A stretch of 64,000 nucleotides of DNA, taken from positions 1,240,001-1,304,000 of the forward strand of contig NZ_CP114013.1 in NCBI RefSeq assembly GCF_028416635.1, in the 5' to 3' direction. Of the stretch, positions 18,976 through 31,038 are shown piece after piece; the first letter of the stretch is position 1, and every line of letters begins with the position of its first letter. Origin of the DNA: Baekduia alba (lineage in GTDB: Bacteria > Actinomycetota > Thermoleophilia > Solirubrobacterales > Solirubrobacteraceae). The position numbers and the translations under genes are program-made. The notes under the pieces were generated by a model, which saw only the letters and a program-made list of their open reading frames with translations, did not search any database and was not told the origin of the DNA.

Positions 18976-20381
18976 CGACGCCGGTCCGCGAGCTGCGGCT
19001 CCCCAGCGAAGACGACCTGCGCGAGTTCGTGATCGCGCAGCGGTGGTTCGGCTCCAAGTCGCGCGAGGTCGCGCACTTCCGCGTGCTGGAGACGATCCCG
19101 CTGACCGAGCAGCCGCTGGGCATCGCCGTGCTCGAGGTCGAGTTCCTGCCCGGCACGCACGAGCTCTACCAGCTGCCGATCGGCGCGCGCCCCGCGGGCG
19201 AGTGGAACGAGGGCATCATCTGCGTCAACGAGGGCATGGCGATCTACGACGCCATGAGCGACCCGGAGACCGCGCGCCAGCTCGTCCGGCTGATCGCCCG
19301 CGACACCGCGATCGAGACCGGCCAGGGGACCGCCGAGTTCCGGGCGGTCGGCGAGGGCGCCCACCCGCTGCCCGCCGAGGTCGGCGTCGTCCGGCCGATG
19401 GGCGCCGAGCAGTCCAACTCCTCGGTCGTGCTCGACGAGAAGTACGTGTTGAAGGCCTACCGCCGGCTCGGCGCAGGTCCCAACCCCGAGCTCGAGATCC
19501 TGCGCTTCCTGACCGACCTCGACTTCCCGCACATCGCCGCGCTGCGCGGCTGGTACGGGCACTCTGGCCGGCTGATCGACACGACGCTCGGCATCGTCCA
19601 GGACTTCCTCGGCGGCGCGACCGACGGCTGGGACCTGGCGCTCGCCGACCTGCGTGAGGACCCGTCGCGGTTCGTCGCCCGGGCGCGGGCGCTCGGCGAG
19701 GTCACCGGGCGGCTGCACACGGCGCTGGGCTCCGACAACCAGGACCCGGCGTTCGCGCCCGAGGACACCTCGGCCGAGGCGCTGGGGCTGCTGACCGCGA
19801 CCGTGGACGAGGAGATCGAGCGCGTCTTCCTCGACCTCCCCGACGACCGCGAGGACCTCGCCACCATCCGCGGCCGCGGCGAGGAGGTGCGCGAGAAGCT
19901 GCGCCTGCTCACCCAGGTCGGGTCGGCGGGGCGCGTCATCCGCCACCACGGCGACTACCACCTCGGCCAGGTGATGCACACCGCCGACGGCGACTGGGTC
20001 GTCCTGGACTTCGAGGGCGAGCCCGCCCGCACGCTGATCGAGCGGCGCCGCAAGCGCTCGCCGCTGCGCGACGTCGCCGGGATGCTGCGGTCCTTCGCCT
20101 ACGCCGCGACCGCGTCGGAGCTGCTGCACGGCGCCGCCGCGCCGGCGGGCTGGGAAGACGATGTGCGCGCCGCCTACCTCGACGGGTACGTCGAGGAGAC
20201 CGACCAGTCGCTGCTGCCGCCCGGACGGGCGGCGGTCGAGCGGCTGCTGGCCGTCTTCGAGCTGGAGAAGGCGGTGTACGAGCTGCGCTACGAGTTGGAC
20301 AACCGGCCCGACTGGGTCAAGATCCCGGTGGCCGGGATCGCGCGGCTGCTCGACCCCGAGACGACGGAGCCGGAGGCATGA
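18972..20381 (+). CDS. mak: Maltokinase
   Basis: 469 residues. It phosphorylates maltose with ATP to maltose-1-phosphate, the GlgE donor. The kinase fold is eukaryotic-like, with an N-terminal cap ([15 protein letters not shown]) and conserved [20 protein letters not shown] as the nucleotide-binding lobe. The catalytic and metal-binding blocks are [14 protein letters not shown] and [13 protein letters not shown], with [18 protein letters not shown] after them, all typical of Mak/Pep2. The start overlaps the treS stop and the end overlaps the glgB start by 4 nt, so it sits where the pathway needs it, between maltose supply and glucan branching. Confidence 0.94.
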
Positions 20382-22609
20382 CCCGCACGATGCAGGACGA
20401 GCGCTTCACCAAGGCCTGGCAGAGGGACGCGGAGGCGCTGTCGCACAACGAGCTGGCCGATCCGCACGCGCTGCTCGGCGCGCACCCCGACGGCGACGGC
20501 GGCACGGTCGTGCGCGCCTGGCGCCCGGGCGCGTCGCACGTCGTCGTCAAGGTCGCCGGCGGCATGGACTACGGCTGCGAGCTGGTCCACGACGCCGGCG
20601 TCTGGGCCGCGCACCTGGACGGCGTCAAGCCGTCCCCGCCCTACGAGGTCGAGACGCGCTACCCGGACGGCGTCCGCGCGACGGGACCCGACGCCTACGC
20701 CTTCCCGCCGACCGTCGGCGACCTGGACCTCCACCTCGCCGGCGAGGGCCGCCACGAGGAGATCTACGAGCACCTCGGGGGCCACCTGCGCGAAGTTGAA
20801 GGGGTTGCCGGCACCGCGTTCGCGGTGTGGGCGCCGAGCGCGAAGGCCGTCGCCGTCGTCGGCGACTTCAACGCGTGGGACGGGCGGCTGCACCCGATGC
20901 GCTCGCTCGGCTCGTCCGGGATCTGGGAGCTGTTCCTGCCCGGCGTCGGCGAGGGCGCGCTCTACAAGTTCGAGCTCCGGACGCAGGGCGGCGCGCTGCG
21001 GGTCAAGACCGACCCCTACGCGCAGCAGGTCGAGATCTCGCCGAAGACGGCGGCGATCGTGACCCGGTCCGGGCACGAGTGGAACGACGCCGAATGGGTC
21101 AAGGACCGCGGCGACCAGCTCCAGCACGAGCGCCCGATCTCGGTCTACGAGGTCCACCTCGGCTCGTGGCGGCGCGACCCCGACGACCCCGCGCGGCTGC
21201 TCAACTACACCGAGCTCGCCGACCAGCTCGCCGAGTACGCCACCGACATGGGGTTCACGCACGTCGAGCTGCTGCCGGTCATGGCGCATCCGTTCACGGG
21301 CTCCTGGGGCTATCAGGTCACCGGCTACTTCGCGCCCGATCCGCGGCTCGGCACGCCCGACGACCTGAAGGCCTTCGTCGACCGCATGCACGAGCATGGC
21401 GTCGGCGTCCTGCTCGACTGGGTGCCCGCGCACTTCCCGCGCGACGACTGGGCGCTGGCGCGCTTCGACGGCACGGCGCTCTACGAGCACGACGACCCGC
21501 GCCGCGGCGCGCATCCGGAGTGGGGCACGTTGGTGTTCAACTTCGGCCGCAACGAGGTCCGCAACTTCCTGCTGGCCTCCGGCCTGTTCTGGTGCCGCGA
21601 CTTCCACGCCGACGGCCTGCGGGTCGACGCGGTCGCGTCGATGCTGTACCTCGACTACTCGCGCAAGGCCGGCGAGTGGATCCCGAACGAGTTCGGCGGG
21701 CGCGAGGACCTCGAGGCGGTGGAGTTCCTCAAGGAGCTCAACACCGTCCTGCACGCCCGCGAGCCGGGCGTCATCAGCGCCGCCGAGGAGTCGACGGCGT
21801 GGCCGGGCGTCTCGCGGCCGACCTACGTCGGCGGCCTGGGCTTCGGGTTCAAGTGGAACATGGGGTGGATGCACGACACCCTGGACTACTTCGCGCACGA
21901 CCCGATCCACCGGCGCTACCACCATCACGAGCTAACGTTCTCGTTGATGTACGCCTTCAGCGAGAACTTCATCCTGCCGCTCTCGCACGACGAGGTCGTC
22001 CATGGCAAGGGCACCATCTACTCGCGGATGCCCGGCGACCACTGGCAGAAGCTCGCCAACGTGCGCGCGCTGTACGCCTACCAGTGGGCGCACCCGGGCA
22101 AGCAGCTGCTGTTCATGGGCCAGGAGTTCGCGCAGCCGGAGGAGTGGAACGCCGAGCGATCGCTGGACTGGCACGTGCTCGACGAGCGCGACGAGAGCGG
22201 CGCGCCGACCTACGGCGGCGTCCAGGCGCTGGTGCGCGACCTCAACTTCGCCTACCGCGAGGAGCCCGCGCTGTGGCAGCGCGACAGCGACCCCGAGGGC
22301 TTCGCGTGGATCGAGGCCAACGACGCCGAGAACTCGGTGGTGGCGTTCATGCGCACCGCGCGCGACGGCCGCGCGCTGGTCTGCGTGATGAACCTGACGC
22401 CGATCCCGCGCGAGAGCTACCGCGTCGGCCTCCCGCACGGCGGCCGCTGGCGCGAGGTCATCAACACCGACGCGCAGCAGTACGGCGGCTCGGGCGTGGG
22501 GAACATGGGCGGCGTCGCGGCCGAGGAGCTGCCCTGGCACGGCCAGCAGCACTCGGCGGCGATGACCCTGCCGCCGTTGGGCGTCCTGTGGTTCGCCCCC
22601 GAGGGTTGA
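20378..22609 (+). CDS. glgB: 1,4-alpha-glucan branching enzyme
   Basis: 743 residues. It cuts alpha-1,4 chains and re-attaches them by alpha-1,6 bonds. Two N-terminal carbohydrate-binding modules precede the barrel: ADPHALLGAHPDGDGGTVV (~25-110) and FAVWAPSAKAVAVVGDFNAWD (~145-240). Catalytic residues are D417 (GLRVDAVASMLYLDYSR) and E470 (ISAAEESTAWPGVSRP), with LPLSHDEVVHGKG downstream. Full family length. It acts after GlgE to give branched alpha-glucan. The ATGA overlap with mak upstream and a 4-nt gap to treZ place it in the same operon. Confidence 0.96.
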   Translation: MTRTMQDERFTKAWQRDAEALSHNELADPHALLGAHPDGDGGTVVRAWRPGASHVVVKVAGGMDYGCELVHDAGVWAAHLDGVKPSPPYEVETRYPDGVRATGPDAYAFPPTVGDLDLHLAGEGRHEEIYEHLGGHLREVEGVAGTAFAVWAPSAKAVAVVGDFNAWDGRLHPMRSLGSSGIWELFLPGVGEGALYKFELRTQGGALRVKTDPYAQQVEISPKTAAIVTRSGHEWNDAEWVKDRGDQLQHERPISVYEVHLGSWRRDPDDPARLLNYTELADQLAEYATDMGFTHVELLPVMAHPFTGSWGYQVTGYFAPDPRLGTPDDLKAFVDRMHEHGVGVLLDWVPAHFPRDDWALARFDGTALYEHDDPRRGAHPEWGTLVFNFGRNEVRNFLLASGLFWCRDFHADGLRVDAVASMLYLDYSRKAGEWIPNEFGGREDLEAVEFLKELNTVLHAREPGVISAAEESTAWPGVSRPTYVGGLGFGFKWNMGWMHDTLDYFAHDPIHRRYHHHELTFSLMYAFSENFILPLSHDEVVHGKGTIYSRMPGDHWQKLANVRALYAYQWAHPGKQLLFMGQEFAQPEEWNAERSLDWHVLDERDESGAPTYGGVQALVRDLNFAYREEPALWQRDSDPEGFAWIEANDAENSVVAFMRTARDGRALVCVMNLTPIPRESYRVGLPHGGRWREVINTDAQQYGGSGVGNMGGVAAEELPWHGQQHSAAMTLPPLGVLWFAPEG

Positions 22610-22613
22610 GGGG

Positions 22614-24382
22614 TTGCCTTCCGAACTGCCCTGGGAGCGGCCGCTCGGCGCGGTCCCGCTCGGCGACGGCACCGCGCGGTTCCGCGTGTTCTCGCTCGAG
22701 CACGAGCCGACGCTGGTCGTCGGCGACGTCGCGCACGTGATGGAGTCTGAGGGGCACGGGACGTGGACGGCCGTCGTGGAGGCGGGTGCGGGCGACGACT
22801 ACGTCTACGAGATGGACGGCGTCCGGCTTCCGGATCCGCACACGCGGCTGCAGCCCGCGGGGCTGCGCGGGCCGTCGCGGGTCGTCGACCCGCGGGCCTG
22901 GACCTGGGGCGACCAGGCGTGGGACGGCGTCGCGCTCGAGGACCTCGTCGTCTACGAGCTGCACGTCGGCACGTTCACCGAGGCGGGCACGTTCGACGCG
23001 GTCATCCCGCACCTGTCCGAGCTGGCGGAGCTCGGCGTCACCGCCGTCGAGCTGATGCCGATCGCCGACTTCCCGGGTCGCCGCGGCTGGGGCTACGATG
23101 GCGTCTACATCTGGGCCGCGCACGAGGCCTACGGCGGGCCGGACGGGCTGCAGCGGCTCGTCGACGCCGCGCACCGCCTCGGGATCGGCGTGATCCTCGA
23201 CCTGGTGCTCAACCACGTCGGCGCGTCGGGGGAGCAGGCCATGCGCGCCTTCGGCCCGTACTTCACCGACAAGTACTCGACGTTCTGGGGCGGGGCCATC
23301 AACTACGACGACGAGTGGTCGGGGCCCGTCCGCGAATGGGCGATCCAGGCGGCGGAGATGTGGGTGCGCGACCTGCACCTGGACGGCCTGCGCCTCGACG
23401 CGATCCACGCGATCTTCGACGGCGGGGTCGAGCATCTCGTCGCGGAGCTGACGCGGCGCGTCCACGCCGAGCGCTGGCGCGCGCTGGTCATCGCCGAGTC
23501 CGGCCTGAACGACCCGAAGGTCGTCCGCGACGCCGCGGCCGGCGGCTGGGGCTGCGACGCGGCGTGGGCCGACGACGTCCACCACGCGGTCCGGACACTG
23601 GTCACCGACGAGCACGAGGGCTACTACGCGGAGTTCGGGACGATCGGGGACCTCGTGCACGCGCTGCGCGACCCCCACGTCCACGACGGCAGCTGGTCGG
23701 CGTTTCGCAAGCGGCGGTTCGGCGCGCCCGCGCACGGGTGCCCGCCGGAGCGCTTCGTCGTCTTCGACCAGAACCACGACCAGGTCGGCAACCGCGCGTT
23801 CGGCGACCGCCTGCCGCACGCGGCGCGGCCGCTCGCCGCGTTCTGCACGCTGCTGTCCCCGTACACCCCCATGTTGTTCATGGGCGAGGAGTACGGCGAG
23901 GACGCGCCGTTCCAGTTCTTCACCGATCACATCGACGAGGAGATCGCGACCGCGACGCGCGACGGACGCCGGCGGGAGTTCGCGTCGTTCGCGTCGTTCG
24001 CCGGCGAGGAGGTCCCGGACCCGCAGGCCGTCGCGACCTTCGAGGCCTCCAAGCTGACCCGCGAGGGCGACCCCGCGCTGCGCGAGCTCTACGTCGAGCT
24101 CCTGCGCGCGCGGCGGGCGCTGCCGCGCGGCCCGGTCGACGACGTGCGGGCCGACCCCGAGGCGCGCTTAGTGCGTGTCCGGCGCGGTGACTACACCTTG
24201 ATCATGAACTTCTCCGACGTCGAGCAGGTGGTCCCCAGCGAGGCTGCGCGGACGCTTGTCCTCGCCACCCACGACGCCGCACGGCTGCGGGCCGACGGCC
24301 ACGTGATCCTGCCGCCGCTGGCCGGTGCGCTGACCGCGGGCGTGCGCGCCGGCGATCGCGTGCCCTCGGGCGGAGGCGTCGT

Positions 24383-24386
<4 letters not shown>
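22614..24386 (+). CDS. treZ: Malto-oligosyltrehalose trehalohydrolase
   Basis: 590 residues of GH13_10. It releases trehalose from maltooligosyl-trehalose made by TreY. An N-terminal CBM48-like domain (~1-95) precedes LVVYELHVGTFTEAGTFDAV. Nucleophile is D262 (GLRLDAIHAIFD), acid/base E295 (VIAESGLNDPKV), and VVFDQNHDQVGNRAFGDR and LFMGEEYGEDAPFQFFTDH are diagnostic of TreZ. The start is TTG, 4 nt after the glgB stop, with only GAGGGG directly before it, so initiation probably depends on ribosomes finishing glgB. Its stop overlaps the treX start (ATGA). Confidence 0.93.
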
Positions 24387-26517
<2,131 letters not shown>

Positions 26518-26521
<4 letters not shown>

Positions 26522-28575
26522 GCCGGGTTCCCTTCCGCGCGACGTACCGGCTGCAGCTCGGGACCGATCTGGACTTCGCGGCGGCGCGGGACCTTGTTCC
26601 TTATGTCGCGGAGCTGGGCGCGTCGCATCTCTACCTGTCGCCGTCGTTCCAGGCGCGCGAGGGCTCGACGCACGGCTATGACGTGATCGACCCGGGGCGC
26701 GTCAGCGACGCGCTCGGTGGCGAGGAGGGCCTGCGCGAGCTGTCGCGGGTCGCCCGCGAGCACGGCATGGGCATCATCTTGGACATCGTCCCCAACCACA
26801 TGGCGACCGACGACGGCAACCGCTTCTGGGCGGATCCGGCGTTGCGCGAGCGGTTCTTCGACGTGGATCCGGTAACCGGGCGCTGGCGGCGGTTCTTCGA
26901 CATCGACGAGCTGGCCGCGGTCCGGATCGAGGATCCGGAGGTGTTCGCCGCGGTGTCCGGGTTGGCCTTGCGGTTGGTCGAGGAGGGCGTCATCGACGGG
27001 CTGCGCGTCGACCATCCGGACGGGCTCGCCGACCCGGCCGAGTACCTGCGCCGGCTGCGGGAGGGTGGCGCTTCGCATGTGTGGGTCGAGAAGATCCTGA
27101 GCTCGGCCCACCCACCCGAGGCGCTGCGCGCGGACTGGCCCGTGGAGGGGACGGTCGGCTACGAGTTCGCCAACGACGTCGCGGCGCTGTTCGTGGACCC
27201 GGCGGCCGAGGTCGTGCTGACCGAGTTGTACGTGTCGCTGGTGGGCGACGCGCGGTCGTTCGCCGCGGTGGGGGCGGAGGCCAAGCTGGAGCAGGCGACC
27301 TCTTCGTTCGCGCCCGAGGTCGATCGCCTGCGTCGCATCTGGCCCGACGCGCCGGACCTCGCCGCGGCCGTCGCGTCGCTCCCGGTCTACCGCACGTACG
27401 TCGAGCCCGCGAGCGGCCACGTCGCGGCCGCCGACCGCGAAGCTCTGGTCCACCTGCCGGACGCGCTGCGGGCCGTGCTGACCCTCGACGACCTCCGCTC
27501 CGCGCCGTCGGAGTTCGTGACCCGCTTCCAGCAGACGACACCGGCGGTGATGGCCAAGGGCGTCGAGGACACGGCGTTCTACCGCTACGTCCGGTTGTTG
27601 GCGCTCAACGAGGTCGGCGGCGATCCGGGCCGGTTCGGGATCGGGCTGGAGGAGTTCCACCGCGGGAACGCCGGGCGGCTGCCGCAGAACCTGCTGGTGT
27701 CCTCGACGCACGACACGAAGCGGACGGGCGACGTCCGGGCGCGGCTGGTGGCGTTGACGTGGATGGCCGACGAGTGGGCCGGCGCGGTGCGGTCGTGGTT
27801 CGAGGTCAACGCGGAGCTGCGCGACGCGGCGCTGAACGCCCCGACGCCCGCCGAGGAGCTGTTGGTCTACCAGACGCTGGTTGGTGCGTGGCCCATCGAC
27901 GCCGAGCGGCTGGAGGCCTACCTCGAGAAGGCGCTGCGCGAGGCCAAGGTGTCGTCGAACTGGATCGTGCCGAACCTGGAGCACGAGGCGGCGGTCAAGG
28001 CCTTCGCCGTCGCGTTGTTGGACCATGGCCCGTTCCGGTACGGCTTCGACGTGATCGCCTCGCGCGTGGAGGAGATCGGGGCGCGGGTGTCGCTCGCGCA
28101 GACGCTGTTGAAGCTGACCGTGCCCGGCCTGCCCGACACCTACCAGGGCGACGAGCTCTGGAAGCTCGCCCTGGTCGACCCCGACAACCGCCGCCCCGTC
28201 GACTGGCCGGCGCACGCCGCGTTGTTGAAGGACTTGCGCGCCGGCGCACCACCGACCGGCGACACCGTCAAGTTGCACGTGACCGCCGCGGCGCTGGACC
28301 TCCGCCGCCGCCGTCCGGAGGCGTTCGCGACCAACAACTACACCTCGATCGCCGCCGGCGACGACGTGATCGCCTTCCTGCGCGGCACCGACGTGCTGGT
28401 CGCCGTCGCCATCCGCGACGGCGCGACGGGCAGCGCCGGTTGGGAGCTGCCCGCCGCCGCGTCCGGCCACTGGCGCGACGTCCTGACGGGCGAGGAGTAC
28501 GACCTGCCGGACGGAGCATCCCTGGGCGGGATCGTCGGGCCGGCGTCACGGGCGCTGCTGGAACGCATCGGCTGA
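26518..28575 (+). CDS. treY: Malto-oligosyltrehalose synthase, short form
   Basis: 685 residues of GH13_26. It isomerises the reducing end of maltodextrins to a trehalose unit. FRATYRLQLGTDLDFAAARDLVPYVAELGASHLYLSP (read in parts: FRATYRLQL, LGASHLYLSPS) and GSTHGYDVIDP are typical. Catalytic residues are D165 (GLRVDHPDGL) and E191 (VWVEKILSS); STHDTKRTGDVRAR is also conserved. Most TreY are about 720-800 residues. Here the stretch between ILDIVPNHMA and WRRFFDIDEL is very short (about 40 residues), so an internal subdomain is missing while the catalytic residues remain. GTG at 26518 overlaps the treX stop. Last gene of the operon. Confidence 0.92.
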
Positions 28576-29038
28576 CGGGCCACCATTCCGCTGGCGGCGC
28601 CGCTGCCTCTGGCGGTTGTCGCCGTCTCGCCGCGGCCGCTTTCGCACCCCTCCACTCCGCTCCCGCTCGCTCCACCGCGAGGTGACGCGTTGCGATCGCC
28701 AGGTGCTGCGCTCGTGTCGGCCGCGATCGGCGACGACGCTCGCCGCCACCCGTCGGCCGTGTGCGTGATCCGGCAGCTTGGCCCCGGCACCCAACTTCTG
28801 ACCCCGAAAGTTGGGTGCGATGGCGGCCGACCCAACGTTGGTTGAGCGCGACGACCGCCGGAGGCGGCAGCTCCGCGCTGCCCGCGGTCGAGTGCGGTTG
28901 CGGGAAGACGGCGTGGCGCGTCGGCCGCCCAGCACGTGGGAGGTGGAGGGGTGCGAAGGCAGCGGCGGGGAGCGGGCGAACGGCGAGGCCGACGGCGTTC
29001 GCTGGGCCAGGGGAGTCGAGGCGCGTGACGCGAGGGTG
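28576..29038. other. Intergenic region after treY, no gene seen
   Basis: 463 bases between the treY stop and the convergent EamA-type gene. Short open frames here lack codon bias or homology cues. The notable content is the operator-like cluster of ACCCAAC half-sites at 28787-28841. No T-tailed terminator for the trehalose operon was found. Confidence 0.6.
28787..28841. repeat. Inverted repeat and palindrome sharing CCCAAC half-sites
   Basis: GCACCCAACTT (28787-28797) and AAGTTGGGTGC (28808-28818) form a perfect 11-bp inverted repeat around 10 nt. Fourteen bases on is the perfect palindrome CCAACGTTGG (28832-28841). The four half-sites share (C)CCAAC. It could be a hairpin, a regulator binding cluster, or a dispersed repeat; copy number elsewhere is unknown. 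Confidence 0.55.
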
Positions 29039-29932
29039 TCAGGCGGTCGACGGGGTTGGCACCGGCGTCGGCGCGCGAGCGGGCATGGATCGCGTCGACA
29101 CCGCCACGCCCGCGATCACCAGGCAGGCCGCGACGATCTGGGGCGGGCCGAGCGGTTCGCCGAGGAGCAGGGCGGAGAAGCCGAGGCCGAAGGGTGGGAC
29201 GAGGAGGGCGAAGGAGGCGACTTGGCCGGCGGGGTAGGTGCGCATCAGCCAGGACCAGGCCGCGAAGCCGCCGAGGGTCGAGAAGGCGGCGATGTAGACG
29301 ATGGCCCCGATGGAGCGGAGGTCGAGGCCGGTCAGCGCCGCGCCCACGGCGCCCGGGCGATCGACGAGGAAGGACAGCAACAACAGCGGCAGCGGCGGCA
29401 CCAAGGAGATCCACACCATCAACGCCACGGGCTCGGCGTCGGCGGCGCGCTTCATCAGCAGGTTCGCCACCGACCAGGCCGCCGCGGCCCCGACGCACAT
29501 CACCAGGCCGGCCGTCGTGACGCCGCCGCCGTTGTCGGCGGCGATCAGCGCGATGCCGAACAGCGCCGCGCCCAACCCCACCAACTGCTGCCCCGAGGGG
29601 CGCTCGCGGATCAGCGCCGCGGCCAGCAGCAGCGTGAACGGCGCCTGCGCCTGGAGCACGACCGACGCCAGCCCGGCCGGCATCCCCACGTCCATCGACG
29701 TGAACAGCAACCCGAACTTGACGACGCCGAGCGCGACGCCGATCCCCACGATCAGCCGCCACGGGAGCGGCGGCCGGCGGACGAAGAAGCACAGCGGCAC
29801 CCCGACGAGCGCGAAGCGCAAGGCGCACAGCAACAGCGGCGGGACCGCTTCCAACCCCACGTCGATGACGACGAAGTTCAGTCCCCAGGTCGCGGCGACG
29901 GCGACGGCGAGCAACGCGTGGCGCAGAGGCAT
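29039..29932 (-). CDS. EamA/DMT-superfamily metabolite exporter
   Basis: 297 residues forming about ten hydrophobic helices in two EamA repeats (~5-135 and ~150-285). Signs are ATWGLNFVVIDVGL in helix 1, LRFALVGVPLCFFVRRPPLPW, and the end of repeat two PPFGLGFSALLLGEPLGPPQIVAACLVI (in parts: LLLGEPLGP, QIVAACLVI). Such proteins export amino acids or other small metabolites; the substrate is unknown. ATG at 29932 is chosen because the first helix follows directly. It diverges from a LysR regulator 76 bp away, a frequent regulator/exporter pairing, so the exporter is probably controlled by it. Confidence 0.87.
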   Translation of the reverse strand: MPLRHALLAVAVAATWGLNFVVIDVGLEAVPPLLLCALRFALVGVPLCFFVRRPPLPWRLIVGIGVALGVVKFGLLFTSMDVGMPAGLASVVLQAQAPFTLLLAAALIRERPSGQQLVGLGAALFGIALIAADNGGGVTTAGLVMCVGAAAAWSVANLLMKRAADAEPVALMVWISLVPPLPLLLLSFLVDRPGAVGAALTGLDLRSIGAIVYIAAFSTLGGFAAWSWLMRTYPAGQVASFALLVPPFGLGFSALLLGEPLGPPQIVAACLVIAGVAVSTRSMPARAPTPVPTPSTA

Positions 29933-29968
29933 CTCCCGACAACGTTCACCGCTCCGACACTTCAGGAC

Positions 29969-29999
29969 AAGCGAACGCTTCTTCCTCAACCCGTAAGCT
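29969..29999. promoter_or_regulatory. Divergent promoter region of EamA exporter and LysR regulator
   Basis: AAGCGAACGCTT (29969-29980) is an inverted repeat AAGCG-AA-CGCTT in the 76-bp divergent spacer. TAAGCT at 29994-29999 is a likely -10 box for the LysR gene, 9 nt before its ATG and with no ribosome-binding site, so the message may be leaderless. Confidence 0.45.
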
Positions 30000-30008
30000 G
30001 TGCTTCAC

Positions 30009-30896
30009 ATGCCGCTCGACGTCAAGCGCCTCCGCGTCCTCCGCGAGCTCGCCGAGCGCGGCACTGTCGCCGCGACCGCCGAGGCGCTCGCGTTCACGCC
30101 GTCCGCGGTCTCGCAGCAGCTCTCCGCGCTGGAGCGCGAGGCGGGCGTCGTCCTCCTCGAACGCGAGGGACGGCGCCTCCAGCTCACCGACGCCGGCCGC
30201 ACGCTCGTCGCCCACGCCGACACCGTCCTCGCCCAGCTCGAACGCGCCGAGGCCGACCTCCACGCCGGCGCCGGCGAGATCTCCGGGACGCTGAACGTCG
30301 CGGCGTTCTCGTCGTTCGCCCGGTCGCTCCTGCCGCGCGCCGCCGCCGCGATGCTCCACCACGAGCACCTGCGGCTCCACGTCCGCGACGCGGAGCCGCA
30401 GGACAGCGTCCCGCTGCTGCGCCTCGGCGAGCTGGACGTCGTCGTCGCCCAGCGCTTCCCGTACGTCCCGCGCGACTTCGGCCCGGCCTTCCACGTCGTC
30501 GAGCTCTTCGACGACCCGCTGCATCTCGCCACCGGCCCCGGGCACCACGACGCGCCGCCGCGGTTCGCCGACCTCGCGAACCGCCCCTGGGTCGCCGGCC
30601 ACCCGGGCACCAGCTGCCACGAGGTCGTCATCCACGCCTGCCACGCCGCCGGCCACGAGCCGCGGATCGTCGGCTTCAGCAACGACTTCGCGGTCGTCTC
30701 CGCGCTCGTCGCCCAAGATGTAGGCGTCGCGTTGATCCCGAAGATGGCCCACGACCAGGCGCCGCCCGAGGTCCGGCTGCGCCCGCTCGACCCGCCGCTC
30801 TCGCGCCAGGTCCTCGCGGTCGTGCGCGCCGGCGCCGAGGAGCGCCCGGCCGTCGCCGCGTTCCTGCGCGAGCTGCGCGCCGTCACGCCGGACTAG
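30009..30896 (+). CDS. LysR-family transcriptional regulator
   Basis: 295 residues. A winged helix-turn-helix at ~1-62 (LRVLRELAERGTVAATAEAL, FTPSAVSQQLSALEREAG, LLEREGRRLQLTDAGR) is followed by a linker helix and a type-2 periplasmic-binding-like effector domain (~90-290). It probably controls the divergent EamA exporter in response to that exporter's substrate. ATG at 30009 is chosen; GTG at 30000 lies too close to the -10 box. The TAG stop (30894-30896) is inside the 6-bp target duplication ACTAGA of the IS element that follows, so the coding sequence was not shortened by the insertion. Confidence 0.88.
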   Translation: MPLDVKRLRVLRELAERGTVAATAEALAFTPSAVSQQLSALEREAGVVLLEREGRRLQLTDAGRTLVAHADTVLAQLERAEADLHAGAGEISGTLNVAAFSSFARSLLPRAAAAMLHHEHLRLHVRDAEPQDSVPLLRLGELDVVVAQRFPYVPRDFGPAFHVVELFDDPLHLATGPGHHDAPPRFADLANRPWVAGHPGTSCHEVVIHACHAAGHEPRIVGFSNDFAVVSALVAQDVGVALIPKMAHDQAPPEVRLRPLDPPLSRQVLAVVRAGAEERPAVAAFLRELRAVTPD

Positions 30897-30897
30897 A
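30892..30897. repeat. Target-site duplication, left copy (ACTAGA)
   Basis: ACTAGA directly abuts the left inverted repeat of the IS element and recurs at 32058-32063 next to the right repeat. It fits the NCTAGN target described for Bordetella IS481. It includes the TAG stop of the LysR gene. Confidence 0.85.
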
Positions 30898-30932
30898 CTG
30901 AACAGACTCCATGTTCTCGCGACAGTTGTCTG
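30898..30932. repeat. Left terminal inverted repeat of IS element
   Basis: Starts CTGAACAGACTCC and pairs imperfectly with 32023-32057; the outer 13 bp differ at one position, and similarity fades after about 35 bp. Confidence 0.8.
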
Positions 30933-30959
30933 TCGTTTGAGATCTATGCCTTGACCTCA

Positions 30960-30986
30960 GACGGGCCCGCCGAAGGCGGGCCCGTC
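30960..30986. terminator. Strong hairpin inside the IS, upstream of the transposase
   Basis: GACGGGCCCGCC and GGCGGGCCCGTC form a perfect 12-bp stem with a GAA loop, inside the element and 52 bp before the transposase start. There is no T tract. Its place suggests it blocks read-through from the LysR side, or hides the ribosome-binding site in long transcripts. Confidence 0.55.
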
Positions 30987-31038
30987 CGGGTTGCGACTCA
31001 GGCTCCGAAGTCGCCAAACCAAGGAGTCGAGGAGTCGC

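Noticed and set aside
28605-29020. Possible small genes in the spacer after treY
   Set aside because: Frames on both strands are Arg/Gly/Ala-rich, have no ribosome-binding sites, and clash with the inverted-repeat cluster.
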